Shown: in pieces, positions 1 through 12,024 of the stretch
How the letters are laid out: each line of letters opens with the position of its first letter
How positions within the stretch are numbered: position 1 is the first letter of the stretch
Assembly (NCBI GenBank): GCA_963693305.1
Contig: OY855913.1
Coordinates: 23,847,614-23,911,613 of the forward strand
From: Meandrina meandrites
Lineage: Eukaryota > Cnidaria > Anthozoa > Scleractinia > Meandrinidae
Length of the DNA: 64,000 nt
Reading direction: 5' to 3'
Translations under genes and position numbers: made by a program
The notes under the pieces: generated by a model
Database searches by the model: none
Told to the model about the DNA's origin: nothing
What the model saw: only the letters and a program-made list of their open reading frames with translations

Positions 1-2132
1 TTTGCGCGCTTCTTTGGAAAGAGCTCGTTTACTAGATAGTTCTATCCGTATAAGCTTCCTCAGCGCTAATGAAATCAGGGCACTTAAACAAGGCCAGGGC
101 AGCTGCTGCTTGCAAACTCAGGAAGGAAGTTGATATCTAAAAGACAAACTTAACAGTGCGTATGAAGTTTCCGGAAGAAATTCATCTTTGAAGTCATATT
201 GAATTTACTGATATTGACAACACTGTGACAAATGTCGCGTAATTAGCGAAACAAGCTTTTCTGTCATTTAGCTTCAGGATATTGAATTTGAAAGTAATAT
301 GCCAAGTAAACAACATTGTAGACGACTCGAAAGGCGCTATCGTGAGCATTGCACGGAATTATAAAGCAAGACGGAGAAAGTTTGAGGCAACTCGAAGAAG
401 AGAAAATACCCAGAACTGGTTTTACAAGCAATTTTTAGTCAATACACGCAAAACGATGGCGGCTTATCACAAGATATGGCGACACATCCACCAGCTGAAC
501 GTATGTAGTCCGAAAATTACTCGCCATTGCCTAAATGCATGAGTACGGAGCGCATTTGCGATAACGCGGTTTAGGCGAAAAAGAAAGAAAACACTTTTGA
601 TGATGTTTCTCACATTTCCAATCTTTATTTTTTCTATTTGTTTTTGGTTACTGTAGCACATAATCTTGTATCATTTACAAATAGTGTAAAAATTGACTTA
701 CATGTAATGTTGTACGGTAACCAAGAATTAAGATGTACAATATTTTGGCAACAAAAAAAAAATTCAACCTCCAAACATTTTGGGGGCGAAAAATAACATT
801 TGTCAAGATCTTGATTTTGGCCAGTCCATTAGAAATTTCAGTAACTAATACGTCAGAGAAACGCAAGCGGAAAATACCGCATAAATTGTTTAATGACAAA
901 CTTAAATATTACGAAAACGCAAATCTTTTTTTGCGGCCATTTTCACTGATCGAGGCACGTACAACACGATGCAGTCATCAGCCGCTTGCCGTTAATATCA
1001 TCGAATGTTCTAGCTGAGATCAAAAGTTAGAAATGACATGACAATGTACTGTATCACTCATATATTTAGCAAAGCTGACAGAAAAACAATTTTCTTTGGT
1101 CGAAAATAATCGGAAAGTTTGTAAATAGTAGAATTTACACTGATCTCGCTCGCATTTCTTTTCAAGCAGATGTTGAAGCTACCATGTTTGTTTGCATAAG
1201 AACATTTAAATGATGCAAGCTGGGCGAAAAAAAAATGCTTGTTCGTGTAACCCATTTCTTTCGTCTGTTTTCTTAAAATGAGGGCTGGAAAACAAACAAA
1301 CCATGACTGCTAGTCTCAAACAGCGCATCGGATTAGTTTTTGTATTTTATTTAAAACTAGACAATCCGTTCTTAGAGTATGAAACTGAAAAAACAGGCAA
1401 GTTAGCATTATGCCAATCGACAGCGCCCACCAAACACGCGAATAAAAATATCACAGTATTAACATATTAACAGTAAATTGTTCAGAATTACGATATGAAG
1501 GCTGGGAAAAGAAAAGCTAGAGCCAGGTGCTTAAAGGATATCATATTGAGATATTTTGTGTTCGTTTTATCGATGCTGTCATCATTCTTTGCGAACGGGA
1601 CTTTGAGCGCGATGCTCAACGAGTTTGCTAGCAGAAAAGGTCTCTGAAGAGTCCCTTGGCGGCGACGAAACGCTGCCTCAGACTAGCCACGAAATATTTA
1701 TTCACACGTTTTATCGTTATAATTTTCCGCACAGTTTTGAAAACCATAGATAGCAATTACAAAAAAAAATTTCAACAAACGGTTAGTTCTACTGTGCATT
1801 AGGTACTGGACGAGGAAAAGGTTTTTGTTATTATAAGCACAATAGTTGTCATTTTTGATCGAAATTCTCAGAGCAGAATTCAAAGCCACGAAATGCGTGT
1901 GGCCTCGACTTAATCAATTGATGATTTGCAGATATTAAAACTCATGCGGGAATTTTCTTCTTTGGCTTGGGTGCAAAGAATTAAGATAATTCCATTAAAA
2001 GCGCTGAAAAACAACTCTGCCTTACGCCTAGTCATAAAAACGAGAAGACATAGAGTCCAAATCCATTCAACTGTTCAACGAAGGTATCAATCACTTCATT
2101 AATCCCCCTCCCTCCCCCCTTACCTTCCCGAG
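1..2132. other. AT-rich stretch without a recognisable gene
   Basis: No ORF here resembles a known family, and the few short open frames have no coherent composition or matching splice sites. It may be intergenic, or an intron or UTR of a gene lying mostly outside the window. No repeat with clear ends was seen. Confidence 0.5.
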
Positions 2133-2205
2133 CAGTCGTTTTTTAGGGGCGACTGTATTTCACTCAGGGGAGGAGTGAAATACGATTGCCCCTAAAAACG
2201 ACTGT
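2133..2205. repeat. Short foldback (MITE-like) element
   Basis: Two arms of about 32 bp, at roughly 2133-2165 and 2173-2205, are near-perfect inverted copies around a 7-bp loop. Each arm carries a segment like CAGTCGTTTTTAGGGG and a segment like GAGTGAAATAC. C-rich tracts flank it on both sides. A non-autonomous foldback element is the simplest reading. Confidence 0.6.
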
Positions 2206-2324
2206 GTGGAAGGCTACCCCCTCCCCCCCTCCCGATTGACACTGAAGCAACTTTTGAAATTTTGTCTGGGTTGTTTTCCAAATGCAATTAATTAAAACAG
2301 CCATCAGCTTTTGATATACCATGC

Positions 2325-3462
2325 ATTCGCAATATCTTAACAAAGGTAAAACCAAACTTCTCCGACACGGGTTTCAATTTTAGTTTCCTTTTGTAAGACT
2401 AACCGAAAACACTCACGCGAAAACGGTTGAAAATTGTGGAGTGGAAGTTTTGAGCACGTTTGATGCTTTTCGCATGAAGCAAACGCAAAAATGGTGGAAT
2501 AGACCTAATACGAGTTAGTCTAGAAAGCTTTGCGTGCAGTTTTCTTGCCAAGCTGCAAGAAGGGAAATGTATGTGTGGGCGGAATATTTATTTTCCTACA
2601 AGATGTTCAAAATGCAGCCGGTGGCACAGCTAGAATAGATATTTTCACAGCGTTGTCCATTTTGTATATCGACTGCATTCTGACAAAGCTAATCGAAAAT
2701 AAAAAGCATGATCAGTTTTTGGTGCAAAATTGGTAGTTAACATGGTAAAACAGGCCAATACCATTCGCAACATCTTAACAATTGATAAAACCAAAATTCT
2801 CCGACGTGCGTTTTCAATTTCTCTCTGCAGGGTGCTTTAGCAAGACTAACCGAAAACACTCACGCGAAAACGGTCGAAAATTGTGGAATGGATGTTTTGA
2901 GCACGTTTGATGCTTTTCGCACGAAGCAAACGCAAAAATGGTGGAATAGAGTATTGACACCAAATAAGAGTTAGTTTAGAAAGCTTTGCGTGCAAGTTTG
3001 TTTACAAATTGCATTCAAGGTGCATTGTAGTGTACTTAATTACTAATACTTATCTTATTTCTCTTTCGTCTTTCCTCTTTAATCATTTTCAACCCGGCCA
3101 GCTATAGCAATTTTTAATTTTTTAAAATTTTTTTAACTACTCAGCTCGTTTAGTTTATTTCTATTTTGAGTAGTTTTTTTGCCTATTTCAGGTAATTTAT
3201 TTTATGCTATAATATTTTGTTTTAATTTTTGGCAAAATAAAATGGTTGTTGTTGTTGTAGGTGTAAGGGACATGCATGTGTGGGCGGAATATTTATTTTC
3301 CTGCAAGATGTTGTTCAAAATGCAGCCGGTGGCAGAGCTAGGATAAATCTTTTCACAGGACTGTCCATTTTGTATATCGACTGCATTCTGACAAGAGCTA
3401 ATCGAAAGAAAATGTGATCTCAGTTTTTGGTGCAAAATTGGTGGTAAGACAGGCCAATACAT
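2325..3462. repeat. Tandem duplication of a ~440-bp unit, second copy interrupted
   Basis: Copy 1 spans about 2325-2762 and copy 2 about 2763-3462. Both run through the same landmarks in order: TCTTAACAA near the start, CCGAAAACACTCACGCGAAA, GAGCACGTTTGATGC, TGTGTGGGCGGAATATTTA, and finally TTTTTGGTGCAAAATTGGT with ACAGGCCAATAC. The copies differ by scattered substitutions and small indels. Copy 2 also contains an insert at about 3018-3258. The open frames inside the unit are not conserved between the copies, so this is not a duplicated exon. Confidence 0.75.
3018..3258 (+). mobile_element. Retroposon-like insert with a (GTT)n tail
   Basis: This segment is absent from copy 1 of the flanking tandem duplication, so it was inserted after the duplication. 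It is T-rich and ends in AAATAAAATG followed by a short (GTT)n run, the kind of simple-repeat tail seen on SINEs and truncated LINEs. No coding capacity is visible. Boundaries are uncertain by about 10 bp. Confidence 0.5.
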
Positions 3463-3470
3463 TTGTAATT

Positions 3471-6400
3471 GATCAAGGTCCCCTTTCCAGGCTTTATACC
3501 AATGATTACGACCCAAACTTTCCCGGGCAGAAGCAAGGATGTGGAGTAGAAGGAAGCGAGTATAAGACGGCAGACAAAAAAAGGGAAGAAATAGGATTTA
3601 GAAAACAAACTCAGCAATCAATTCAGCAATCTAGCAACGTTTGGGCAAATTTAGCATCGTGGCACCAAAAAAAGAACTATATCGGTAAAAAGGACAGTAT
3701 TTTAATAGACAGTTCAGCACTAAAAGGGTTAAGATATGCAATAGTTTATCTCCTGCTTATCTTTAGTATCAGATCTATCACACAGGAAGCGAATGTCGAC
3801 TTTATATTCATGATGTCTCCCAGACTCCAGTTTGATTAAAAGAAAAAACAAAAACATAATAATATCTTGAAATATCTCATTTTTAACTGACTTGTATTGG
3901 AATATATATTACTTTTGGAAAGTAAATTTGATCAACACGATACGATACAAGGTTTGACCTCTCAAACTAATTACACTGTTCAATTAAATAGAAATCAGAA
4001 AATTGCGAGCTTTCTGGCAAATTGTTTTCTGATAGATAAAACAAACTTAAGCAGCCTTGAGTTCCGCGATTATAGTAAAAATTCACGTCGATTTTCATCA
4101 ATTTTGACGGTATACCAAAACTGACTTTATAGATTTCGCCTAGCGGCGATACCTATAAACTTATTGAATTATATTGGTGAGCCAGAAATTAAGCCAGCGA
4201 GCGTTTTCATTTTTAAACCTCTGCATGCTAAATGGTGTAAGTATAATTTTTAAATTAAGGAGACATTCGCTTGTTACATTGATGGGGTGAAAACGTGTAT
4301 ACTCGGACCAAATGTAGAAAAAAAATTCGTGACAGAATTCCACTTCATTTCATTTTCAGTTCTTAATTGGTTAAAAAGAATCAAAGAATCTCATAACTTT
4401 TCGAATCTATCCTTATTGTCATCTATTTCAATGTCCAATTGTTAGTTATCCTCACCGCATAATGGACTCTTTCCAGCGCTGAGTGCCGCTGAGTTCTGCT
4501 TTACGAAATCAAACTATTAACCGTTGATTTCCTAGGTGCTAGGTGTCCTTTTATACTGCTAAACTTGTTTAGTCTATGTGAAGGAACACGAAGAAGTCTT
4601 GAAAAAGAAGAAAAGAAGAAAAATAATGATGAAAAATCTTTAGAAAAACAGGTTTATGAAAATTATCTAAAGTCCGTATATTGTATTTAATCACCTCCCA
4701 TTGACAAGGCAGCTGGGTGGCGCGATAGGCTTCTAATTTTAAAATCACTTAATATTATTTTCCTCTAAATTAAAGTGCCTGTTCTTACTATTTTTAGACA
4801 GAAACTTGTGAAATTACAGGCTTCGTAGCCAATAAACAAAACAAGATTGGCGGGGGTCCAGAATATTAAATAATCAAATGCACCATTGAGGGTTAATGTA
4901 TGCACAGACATTTCTCAATATTGCCGCGAGTTATTCAGGATAAGCTGGATTATAGCTCTATATGTGCCGTTCGCAAGCATGGTCACTTCTTATTTAAACG
5001 TGTTCGTCGACCTTTTCGACGTTTATTACTAGTCGGTCTGGGAACACACGCGAGTTTAGAGCTGGTAAAATGAAAAACGTAATGTTGGCAGCGCTGGCTC
5101 GAAAACTGCTCAAGGTATGAACAGTCAAACAATTTGGGTTGATTGCTTGACCTCCTTAGATACCGAAAACATCACCTTACTTTAGTCTTATAATTCCCTT
5201 AGAATCATTATGTAAAGGTAAAGAAAAATCTCGAACTTTCAAGCAACAGCATGAGAAGATTTGAAATGATCGATTGAGGTTTTGCTTAGTGATGCGAAAA
5301 ACAAATTGCATGTCTTGAATTCTCGGCGTAAACTCGGTGACCTTCTCGCGGCGTAAAGGGAATGCATCATGTACATTTCAACAATCGATGGGCATTAGAG
5401 AACCAAGAATTGACATTAATTCTAAAATTCCGTTGGCAAAAACAGTCTTTTTTTAAAGGTGTGTTGAAATATTGGAAAACTCGTTCAGTATTGGACCGGC
5501 GAGAAATTATCCCAAAAGAAAATTAAATAAACAAAGATTTAAAAACCAAAACTTTTGCTCTGTTGTCCAAAATCGACAAAAAATGTTTATTTTGATTTAA
5601 TGATTTGTTTCTTAAGATGCGAGAACGATTCCGAGATCTATTAGCAAAAAGTGAGTAGTCGATAATTGAGCTATAAGATCAGGACGAATTTATTGGCTTA
5701 ACCATTACAGTAAAGTACCTCATTACCTAAAAAAATAGCAACAGAGATGGTCTCCGGATTTTCGCTTCCCTGTTTTGGGCCGAAATTTTCCAAATCACTC
5801 CTTGACTCCATTTTTTATTCATGACTCTTTTTCTCCTGTACTTCAATTGGCTGTCAAACAAACAGATATCAGAAAAGCGCAGAATGATATTTAGAGAAAA
5901 GCTCCCAAATCCGGAAAAATAATCAAAGTAAAACCTTAAAATAGATTTCGAAAACGGAGCTCGCAAAGTACGTCAGCATTCGGAAGTAGTCAATGTAGAA
6001 TTGATTTTACTTCATTTCAGGAAAAAAGTTTTTCATCACCTGTGAGAAATGGTCAGAGAAACGTGATCATCATATGTGTTTTATATATACTTATTTTTTA
6101 AGTATTTATTTATTTTTCAATGGCAACTGAACAATAAACTTAAGTGGCCAGTTTTTAAACGAATAAGAAAAAAAAGGCGAGGAAGTAAAGTTTGTGCATC
6201 AAGGCCACTTTTCTCTTCTTGATTTGAAGCTCTCGCTACGAACATGCCCCATGCAACGATTTGATGATTGGTTCAGAAATAAATCACAGTAAAAGGCTCT
6301 CGAAAAAAGAAACAAGCTCTTGCGGTCACGCGCCGCGCATTGCGCCAGTCGGTAATTAAATTGAAAACGCGTGGCCGACGTCTCGCTTCGTTTTACGCTA

Positions 6401-8528
6401 GTTAGTGTCCTGCGTTTTTTTTTTGCGGTTTTTTTACCTATGTCCAAACAGCGGTGGGCGTAAGGCAGGAAACTTGATCTTTCAGCTTCAAAATCAAAAC
6501 ATTTATTGTTCTTACTGACTGCAAGAGAAAATTCTCTTGCTGACAGCTATGCATTTCATTTAATGTGAGCTCAGCCTTGGCTCTCTTCTGAGGCCGCGAG
6601 TTTGGTAGCAGCGCGCGAGCGGCCGCGAGTAGCGAGCCGCTGAGACATCGCGGGTTCGCCACTCGCGCGTTGCCCCCAAAGAGAGCCAGCTTGCAGGCTA
6701 GACTGAGGATGAATAATTTATTTCTTATATTCTATAGTCAGCCGCTTTATTCTTGCTAATGTGTCAAAGTATTACCGAGAAATAATAAATTATTAAACTT
6801 GATTTCAAGGTCACTTCAGAACACTAGCCCAACAGAACACGAACACGATTGTATCGACCCCCCGTGGGTATAAGGATCCCCCTGGATATAGCTATGCCCC
6901 TGATATAACGAACAAACGATGGCCTCAGTCATGTCATAAAACGGTGTGCGCCTATGTAACAAGTCAAATTTTCGTAACCGAGCGAGTTCGTTCAGTGGGG
7001 ATTGCATTGGCAAATCAAGAAAGGATCTCCTCTTTGCTCTGTTTTTGGTCACCGAATTCAGCGGGCGTATGGGGTACTTCCCAAAGTCCACTGCTGGAGA
7101 CCACATACCGATTCACAAATCAAAATATTTGAACCGGAATCAAAATTTCGATTTCGACTTCTGTTTTATACATTAGACCATCTTTTGGCAACTTCATTTC
7201 AATTTGTTTTGACAAATATCCTTGAACGTCATTAAAGAATCTCATGTTTATTTTAACCTTAATTGTATAACTTTAAAGCTTTACTGCTTGGTAAAGTTAT
7301 TATATATAATTTATCAAATCCAGCTCAACGAAATAATAAAAAAGGACATTTCAAAGGTTCCGAAAAAGACAAAATATTTGCCCATAATTAATTCACATGC
7401 CAAGGTCGTGTTTGATTATATAAAAAAAGAAAACATTTTCAATAAGAGCCACGGTTTCAATAAATGTGTTCGAGTAAATTTAAACTGTTAAGAAAAGTAC
7501 TCTTGCTATAAACAGACATTTTGTGGCCACATAGAACGGTGATACCAAGCCAGAAGCGGGTCTGCCTTATAATTAAAGGAAAAAAAATCTGGCGAGTTAA
7601 GGCTGACGAGAGCGGCCAATTACAGCAATATGGCAAACTTCAAAGAATCATTCCGACATAAATATCCGCATCATAAGAGTAAATAAAATTAAGAAAAAAA
7701 AAATGCTTTGATAGGTGACACGCTTCCTAAAAAAAGATTTTGCTATATACCATGAAACATATTATCCTCGCGTCTTGCCGATTTGAGTGTAACGTTTGAA
7801 AATGGCACAAAACTGGACGTGTTTTAGCGGTGAGCAGTCGTTTAATGCGTCTTATTTCGGACACTGCTTGGTCAAATAGAAACGTCAAATTCGGTAAGCT
7901 TAATGTTTTCGACGTTTACTTTCCATTAAGCCCGAAATTCTCTCCGATTAATATTGCATGAAAACTGGATTTTTTGTTTTCATTTCCAACCGGTTCTCGT
8001 CACATCAGTGACTGAAAAATCGAACAGAGTTTACTGCAATTTTAATAACAAATCTTTTTTCAAACAGAATGCAAATGCTTTAAAGGTGGTGATTGAAGGG
8101 CCCTGGCAACCAATAGAAAGCCCAGATCTAATTGGAAGAAGAAAAAACAGTGGAAAGATGCTTTAAAGTTTCCGGCTGCCTTCTATTCATTAAAATTAAG
8201 TGAAAATCTTATTTACGTCAAACTTTGTACTGAATTCCGGGAAAATCCAAGGAACATTTGCAAATTTAACTGTTACAGCTAAGATTTTTTTCAGCAGGAT
8301 TTCACCAAAAATAAACAGAAAAGAAGTTTTGATATCAGAGAACAAGAACTGTTGCTATGGTGATTTGTCGGAATGACATTTTGAACCAGGGCTGGTTCGT
8401 TTCCTATTGTTTGTTTTGAGGACAAATGTGATTTCTTTATCCGCAGAAAATCTGACTTTTAAACTTATAAGCTTTACCAGTTCGTGCGAAGCAAGCTGAA
8501 ACAGAAAAAAAGAGCAAGGCAGCACATC
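3471..8528. other. Gene-poor stretch, nothing recognised
   Basis: No supported exon, RNA gene or repeat with clear ends was found. A possible 15-codon start (MKNVMLAALARKLLK) at about 5090, followed by GTATGA, could be a first exon, but no partner exon was found. Confidence 0.45.
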
Positions 8529-8651
8529 ATGGAAGAAACCGTAGTGTTAATGTGCTTGAAATTTATCATGATTTGCATTATAATTATTTTCTTTTTCTTT
8601 TATCTTCCTGGTTTTTGTGACGATAGACTGAAGGCGCTCTTCTTTGGGTAA
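8529..8651 (+). CDS. Possible 40-aa single-pass membrane microprotein
   Basis: An ATG-started ORF of 40 residues has a short charged start (MEETVV), one long hydrophobic helix with runs of Ile and Phe (about residues 7-31) and a short polar tail ending DDRLKALFFG. The topology resembles animal transmembrane micropeptides. However, T-rich DNA readily produces Phe/Ile-rich frames by chance, and no homologue is recognised. It has no neighbouring exon partner. Low confidence. Confidence 0.18.
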   Translation: MEETVVLMCLKFIMICIIIIFFFFYLPGFCDDRLKALFFG

Positions 8652-11025
8652 AATGAATGTTTCGCACAACCTAATGGCTTCAGTTTTACTTGGGTTTGTG
8701 TTCTGGTTTTAAACATTCTGCCTTGCACTTAACACATTTCAATAGCCAGCAACAGTGATTGTTTGGACCTGAATTTAACAATCAATTATTTCTAGCGTTG
8801 AGGATAACGAAATTTCCATGTCATTTATGTCACAAAATGATATATTGAAGGGCTTCACCGGAGAGAATTACGCACATTGTATGGATGTCGGAAGAAAGAA
8901 CGTTCCAGGGAAAAGAAAAAAAGATTGTCAATGGCGAATGCATTTGTCGCGTAACATTAAAGTATTAAGGTTTTAATCCTGCTAAAAAGAATCACTAAAA
9001 GCTTGCCATTGTGTGCACGTCCTCGTTCATTTAAAGGTACAATAATGACAGCAACAACAAGAAAAACACATCATATATTCTGAAGCCAACGAAATACATC
9101 CAACCGCTATGCGACAGGCCATATTTGAAGGCTTTTTTTCTGTAATTATTCACAAACGGCTGAAAACACCTGCTTGGCGGGAAGTAATGAATTTCTAACT
9201 CTTTTCTGAAAATGTAATCTGTTTTTGTTAAATTGCTTCGAACTTGCGAAATAATACCAGTTTATCAAGTGTGCGCTCTCAACGTCAAGGTAAATATCAT
9301 TCGGCTTTTCAGTGTTCCAGTGACGGGTCAAGAAATTACATGGCGGGCTACAAAGAATTTCAAAATGAGGTAAATTATACTTTGCTAGTGTTGTCAACTG
9401 TCAGGAGAACAAATTATTATAGCTCCAGCGAAAAATTTTACTTAAAATTCAACGGGAAATGAAAACAATGAATCTAGCTTGCTAAAGGTGAAGACATGAA
9501 TTTATCTTGATGAGGGTACAGAGATTGTAATCAATTGGCTTTGTGTCTCAGTTTTCATCTCTCTCGTATTCTAGCGAACCGTAATATGTAGTTTACAAGC
9601 TAATGCTTTACACAGTTGGCTGAACGCCATCGAGTGACGGAGAGGACAAGTGCAAAATTCATTATTTGAAAACCTCGACTTTTATTTTCAATTTGATGAA
9701 CTGGGCTTTCAAGGCGCGCGGAATAATAAAGACTACAAAAGTTACTTCATCCACTGGTATCTAAATCAATGAATGCGCCCGGTCGCTGCATGGAGCAGGC
9801 AAATTATTTTGTTTCTTTAGACAGTTAAGATGGCAGCAACTGTCCAGCTAAAGGCTAATTCATTCCGTTTTCCGGCGGTTTGAAGACGTCGATACAACTA
9901 TAAACTAAACTCTTTGCACCTGGCTTGATATCATTTCTACTTTTAGGCCTTTTGCTGAATAAAACCAAGAATTAGCTGACCTTCCTTTTTTGTTGTTTTA
10001 AAATTCGTCGCACATTTAAGAATGCACGGTTTTTGCGTGATATTTAAGAAAATGAATGTTCACGGAACGCCAGAAGAGGAAACATTAAAATTTAGGGTAA
10101 TTGTAATACAAACATCGGCTCGAAATGACAAACAAAACCCTCTGAGATTAATAAATATCAACTTATATATGAATGTTTTCTCGGTCACACGTTTTCCCCC
10201 GCCTTGCCAGCGGGCGTGCATTGCATTTCGTATATGTAGGTAAATGGCGCTTTTGTTTCAATAAGATTTTTTATCCGCGCCAACTAGCAGAAACTAATGG
10301 GTTTTTAGGGCTCAGTTCCACTGCATAAATTGATTATCAAGTTAGAAAAATCTTCGTCATGTCCCAAGCTTAGTGCTTTTATGGTCAGTCTAAGAAATCA
10401 AATAATCGTGCATTTCGATTCACAGAAGCTATCGCCTATAGAATCAGGCAATAGGGAAATCTCAATTTATGAATGTTCGACCACTGTTAATTGATAAGAA
10501 GAAAATTTTCCCTTTCAATTTTATCGCGAAAACATTTTTTTCGACGGATTTATAATCGTAAATTCGTTGTTTTATGACACAGGAGATGAATATGTCATTT
10601 TGAACACAAGAAACACTCCGGAAAATAATGTATAATGTATGAAAATAATCCTACACACTGAACATTTTCTTTTTAATATTCCTTAGCAATCCGGGCTTTA
10701 GTTTATATTATTTAAATAGTGTCATTTATTTGTTGAAATTACTCTGTTATCTTAAGTTGCCTTAAATTAAGCTTTAACACATTTAAGTTTACACCCTATG
10801 ATTTTCATTGTAGAGTAAAACCAGTTCACTCGTCGGTCTCGGTTCGGAAGTCTTCGGAATTCTTCGCATCAATTCGTGTTAAAATCAATAAATTTTTGCT
10901 TTTGCTTTCGCCCTCAAATTAGAGTGTAAAATAAGTTCCATTTAACTGTTCATAGTATTTTATGCTAACTAGCAACCGTGCCGGTGGGAGTCGCGTGTCC
11001 AAAAATCGACTGAGCCCGCGAGTGT
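8652..11025. other. Intergenic DNA, nothing recognised
   Basis: Only short unsupported open frames occur. Composition is AT-rich and uniform until the foldback cluster that starts at about 11026. Confidence 0.5.
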
Positions 11026-11265
11026 AAAGGCCCGTTTACACGGGCGATTTTTGTCGCGCAGCTCAATGCAATTTTTGTCGCGCCGAAGTTGCACGAAGTT
11101 GCGAGGCCTGTTTACACAGGCGATTTTTGTCGCGCAACTCAATGCAATTTTTGTCGCGCCGAAGTTGCATCAAGTTTCGAACATGTTCGAAACTTGATGC
11201 AACTTCATGGCGACAAAAATTGCATTGAGTTGCGCGACAAAAATCGCCTGTGTAAACGGGCCTTT
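11026..11265. repeat. Foldback element, copy 1
   Basis: A palindromic unit starts with AAAGGCCCGTTTACACGGG and ends with its complement. The arms carry the module GATTTTTGTCGCGC plus CAATTTTTGTCGCGC several times in both orientations, and the centre is the palindrome TTCGAACATGTTCGAA at about 11176-11191. It encodes nothing coherent, because every frame simply re-reads the repeat. This is a non-autonomous foldback or MITE family. Confidence 0.8.
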
Positions 11266-11275
11266 ACAGGTTGCT

Positions 11276-11592
11276 TAAGGCCCGTTTACACGGGCGATTT
11301 TTGTCGCGCAACTCGATGCAATTTTTGTCGCGCCGAAGTTGCACGAAATTGTAAGGCCCGTTTACACAGGCGATTTTTGTCGCGCTACTCAATGCAATTT
11401 TTGTCGCGCCGAAGTTGCACCAAGTTTCGAACATGTTCGAAACTTGATGCAACTTCGGCGCGACAAAAATTGCATTGAGTTGCGCGACAAAAATCGCCTG
11501 TGTAAACGGGAATTGCAACTTCGTGCAACTTCGGCGCGACAAAAATTGCATCGAGTTGCGCGACAAAAATCGCCCGTGTAAACGGGCCTTTA
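11276..11592. repeat. Foldback element, copy 2
   Basis: This is a second unit of the same family, 10 bp after copy 1. It has the same ends (AAGGCCCGTTTACACGGG and its complement), the same repeated GATTTTTGTCGCGC modules and the same TTCGAACATGTTCGAA centre. It contains one more internal module than copy 1, so the family varies by module number. Confidence 0.8.
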
Positions 11593-11688
11593 GAAACCCG
11601 ACGTATCGACATGACGACAATGCGATGTCGTTACTGTGGCTGTCCGATTGGTTGTAAAGACCTGGCTGTTCTCACAAAGATTTGCAAG

Positions 11689-11719
11689 AAACCAACCAAC
11701 CAACCAACCAACCAACCAA
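11689..11719. repeat. (AACC)n microsatellite
   Basis: About seven to eight units of AACC run in tandem, followed by AAATAAACAACC. Confidence 0.9.
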
Positions 11720-12024
11720 ATAAACAACCACACGAACAACTAAAATCAAACATATCAAGAAAACAATACAGCGTAACACAGCCTTACGGGCACCCCGTTA
11801 ATACGGCCATCTCAATAACACGTCATGACAGCTTGTCGCAATCTGGATAACTATAAAAGTTGCTGGGCAGCAATTGACAAAAAATCGCCGCCAGGGTTTA
11901 GTGACTTTAGTTCATTCTCCGAGACGTTATTCCGACCGCAAGTCCCACACAGTAAATCGAGGACATTTTATACCAAAAGAATTCAACCTTTTTTAACAAT
12001 TTGTTTGTTGATTATTTGTAGCCG

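Noticed and set aside
11089..11657. Several overlapping frames of 60-129 codons on both strands
   Set aside because: They re-read the same foldback module in different frames and directions; no protein would be expected.
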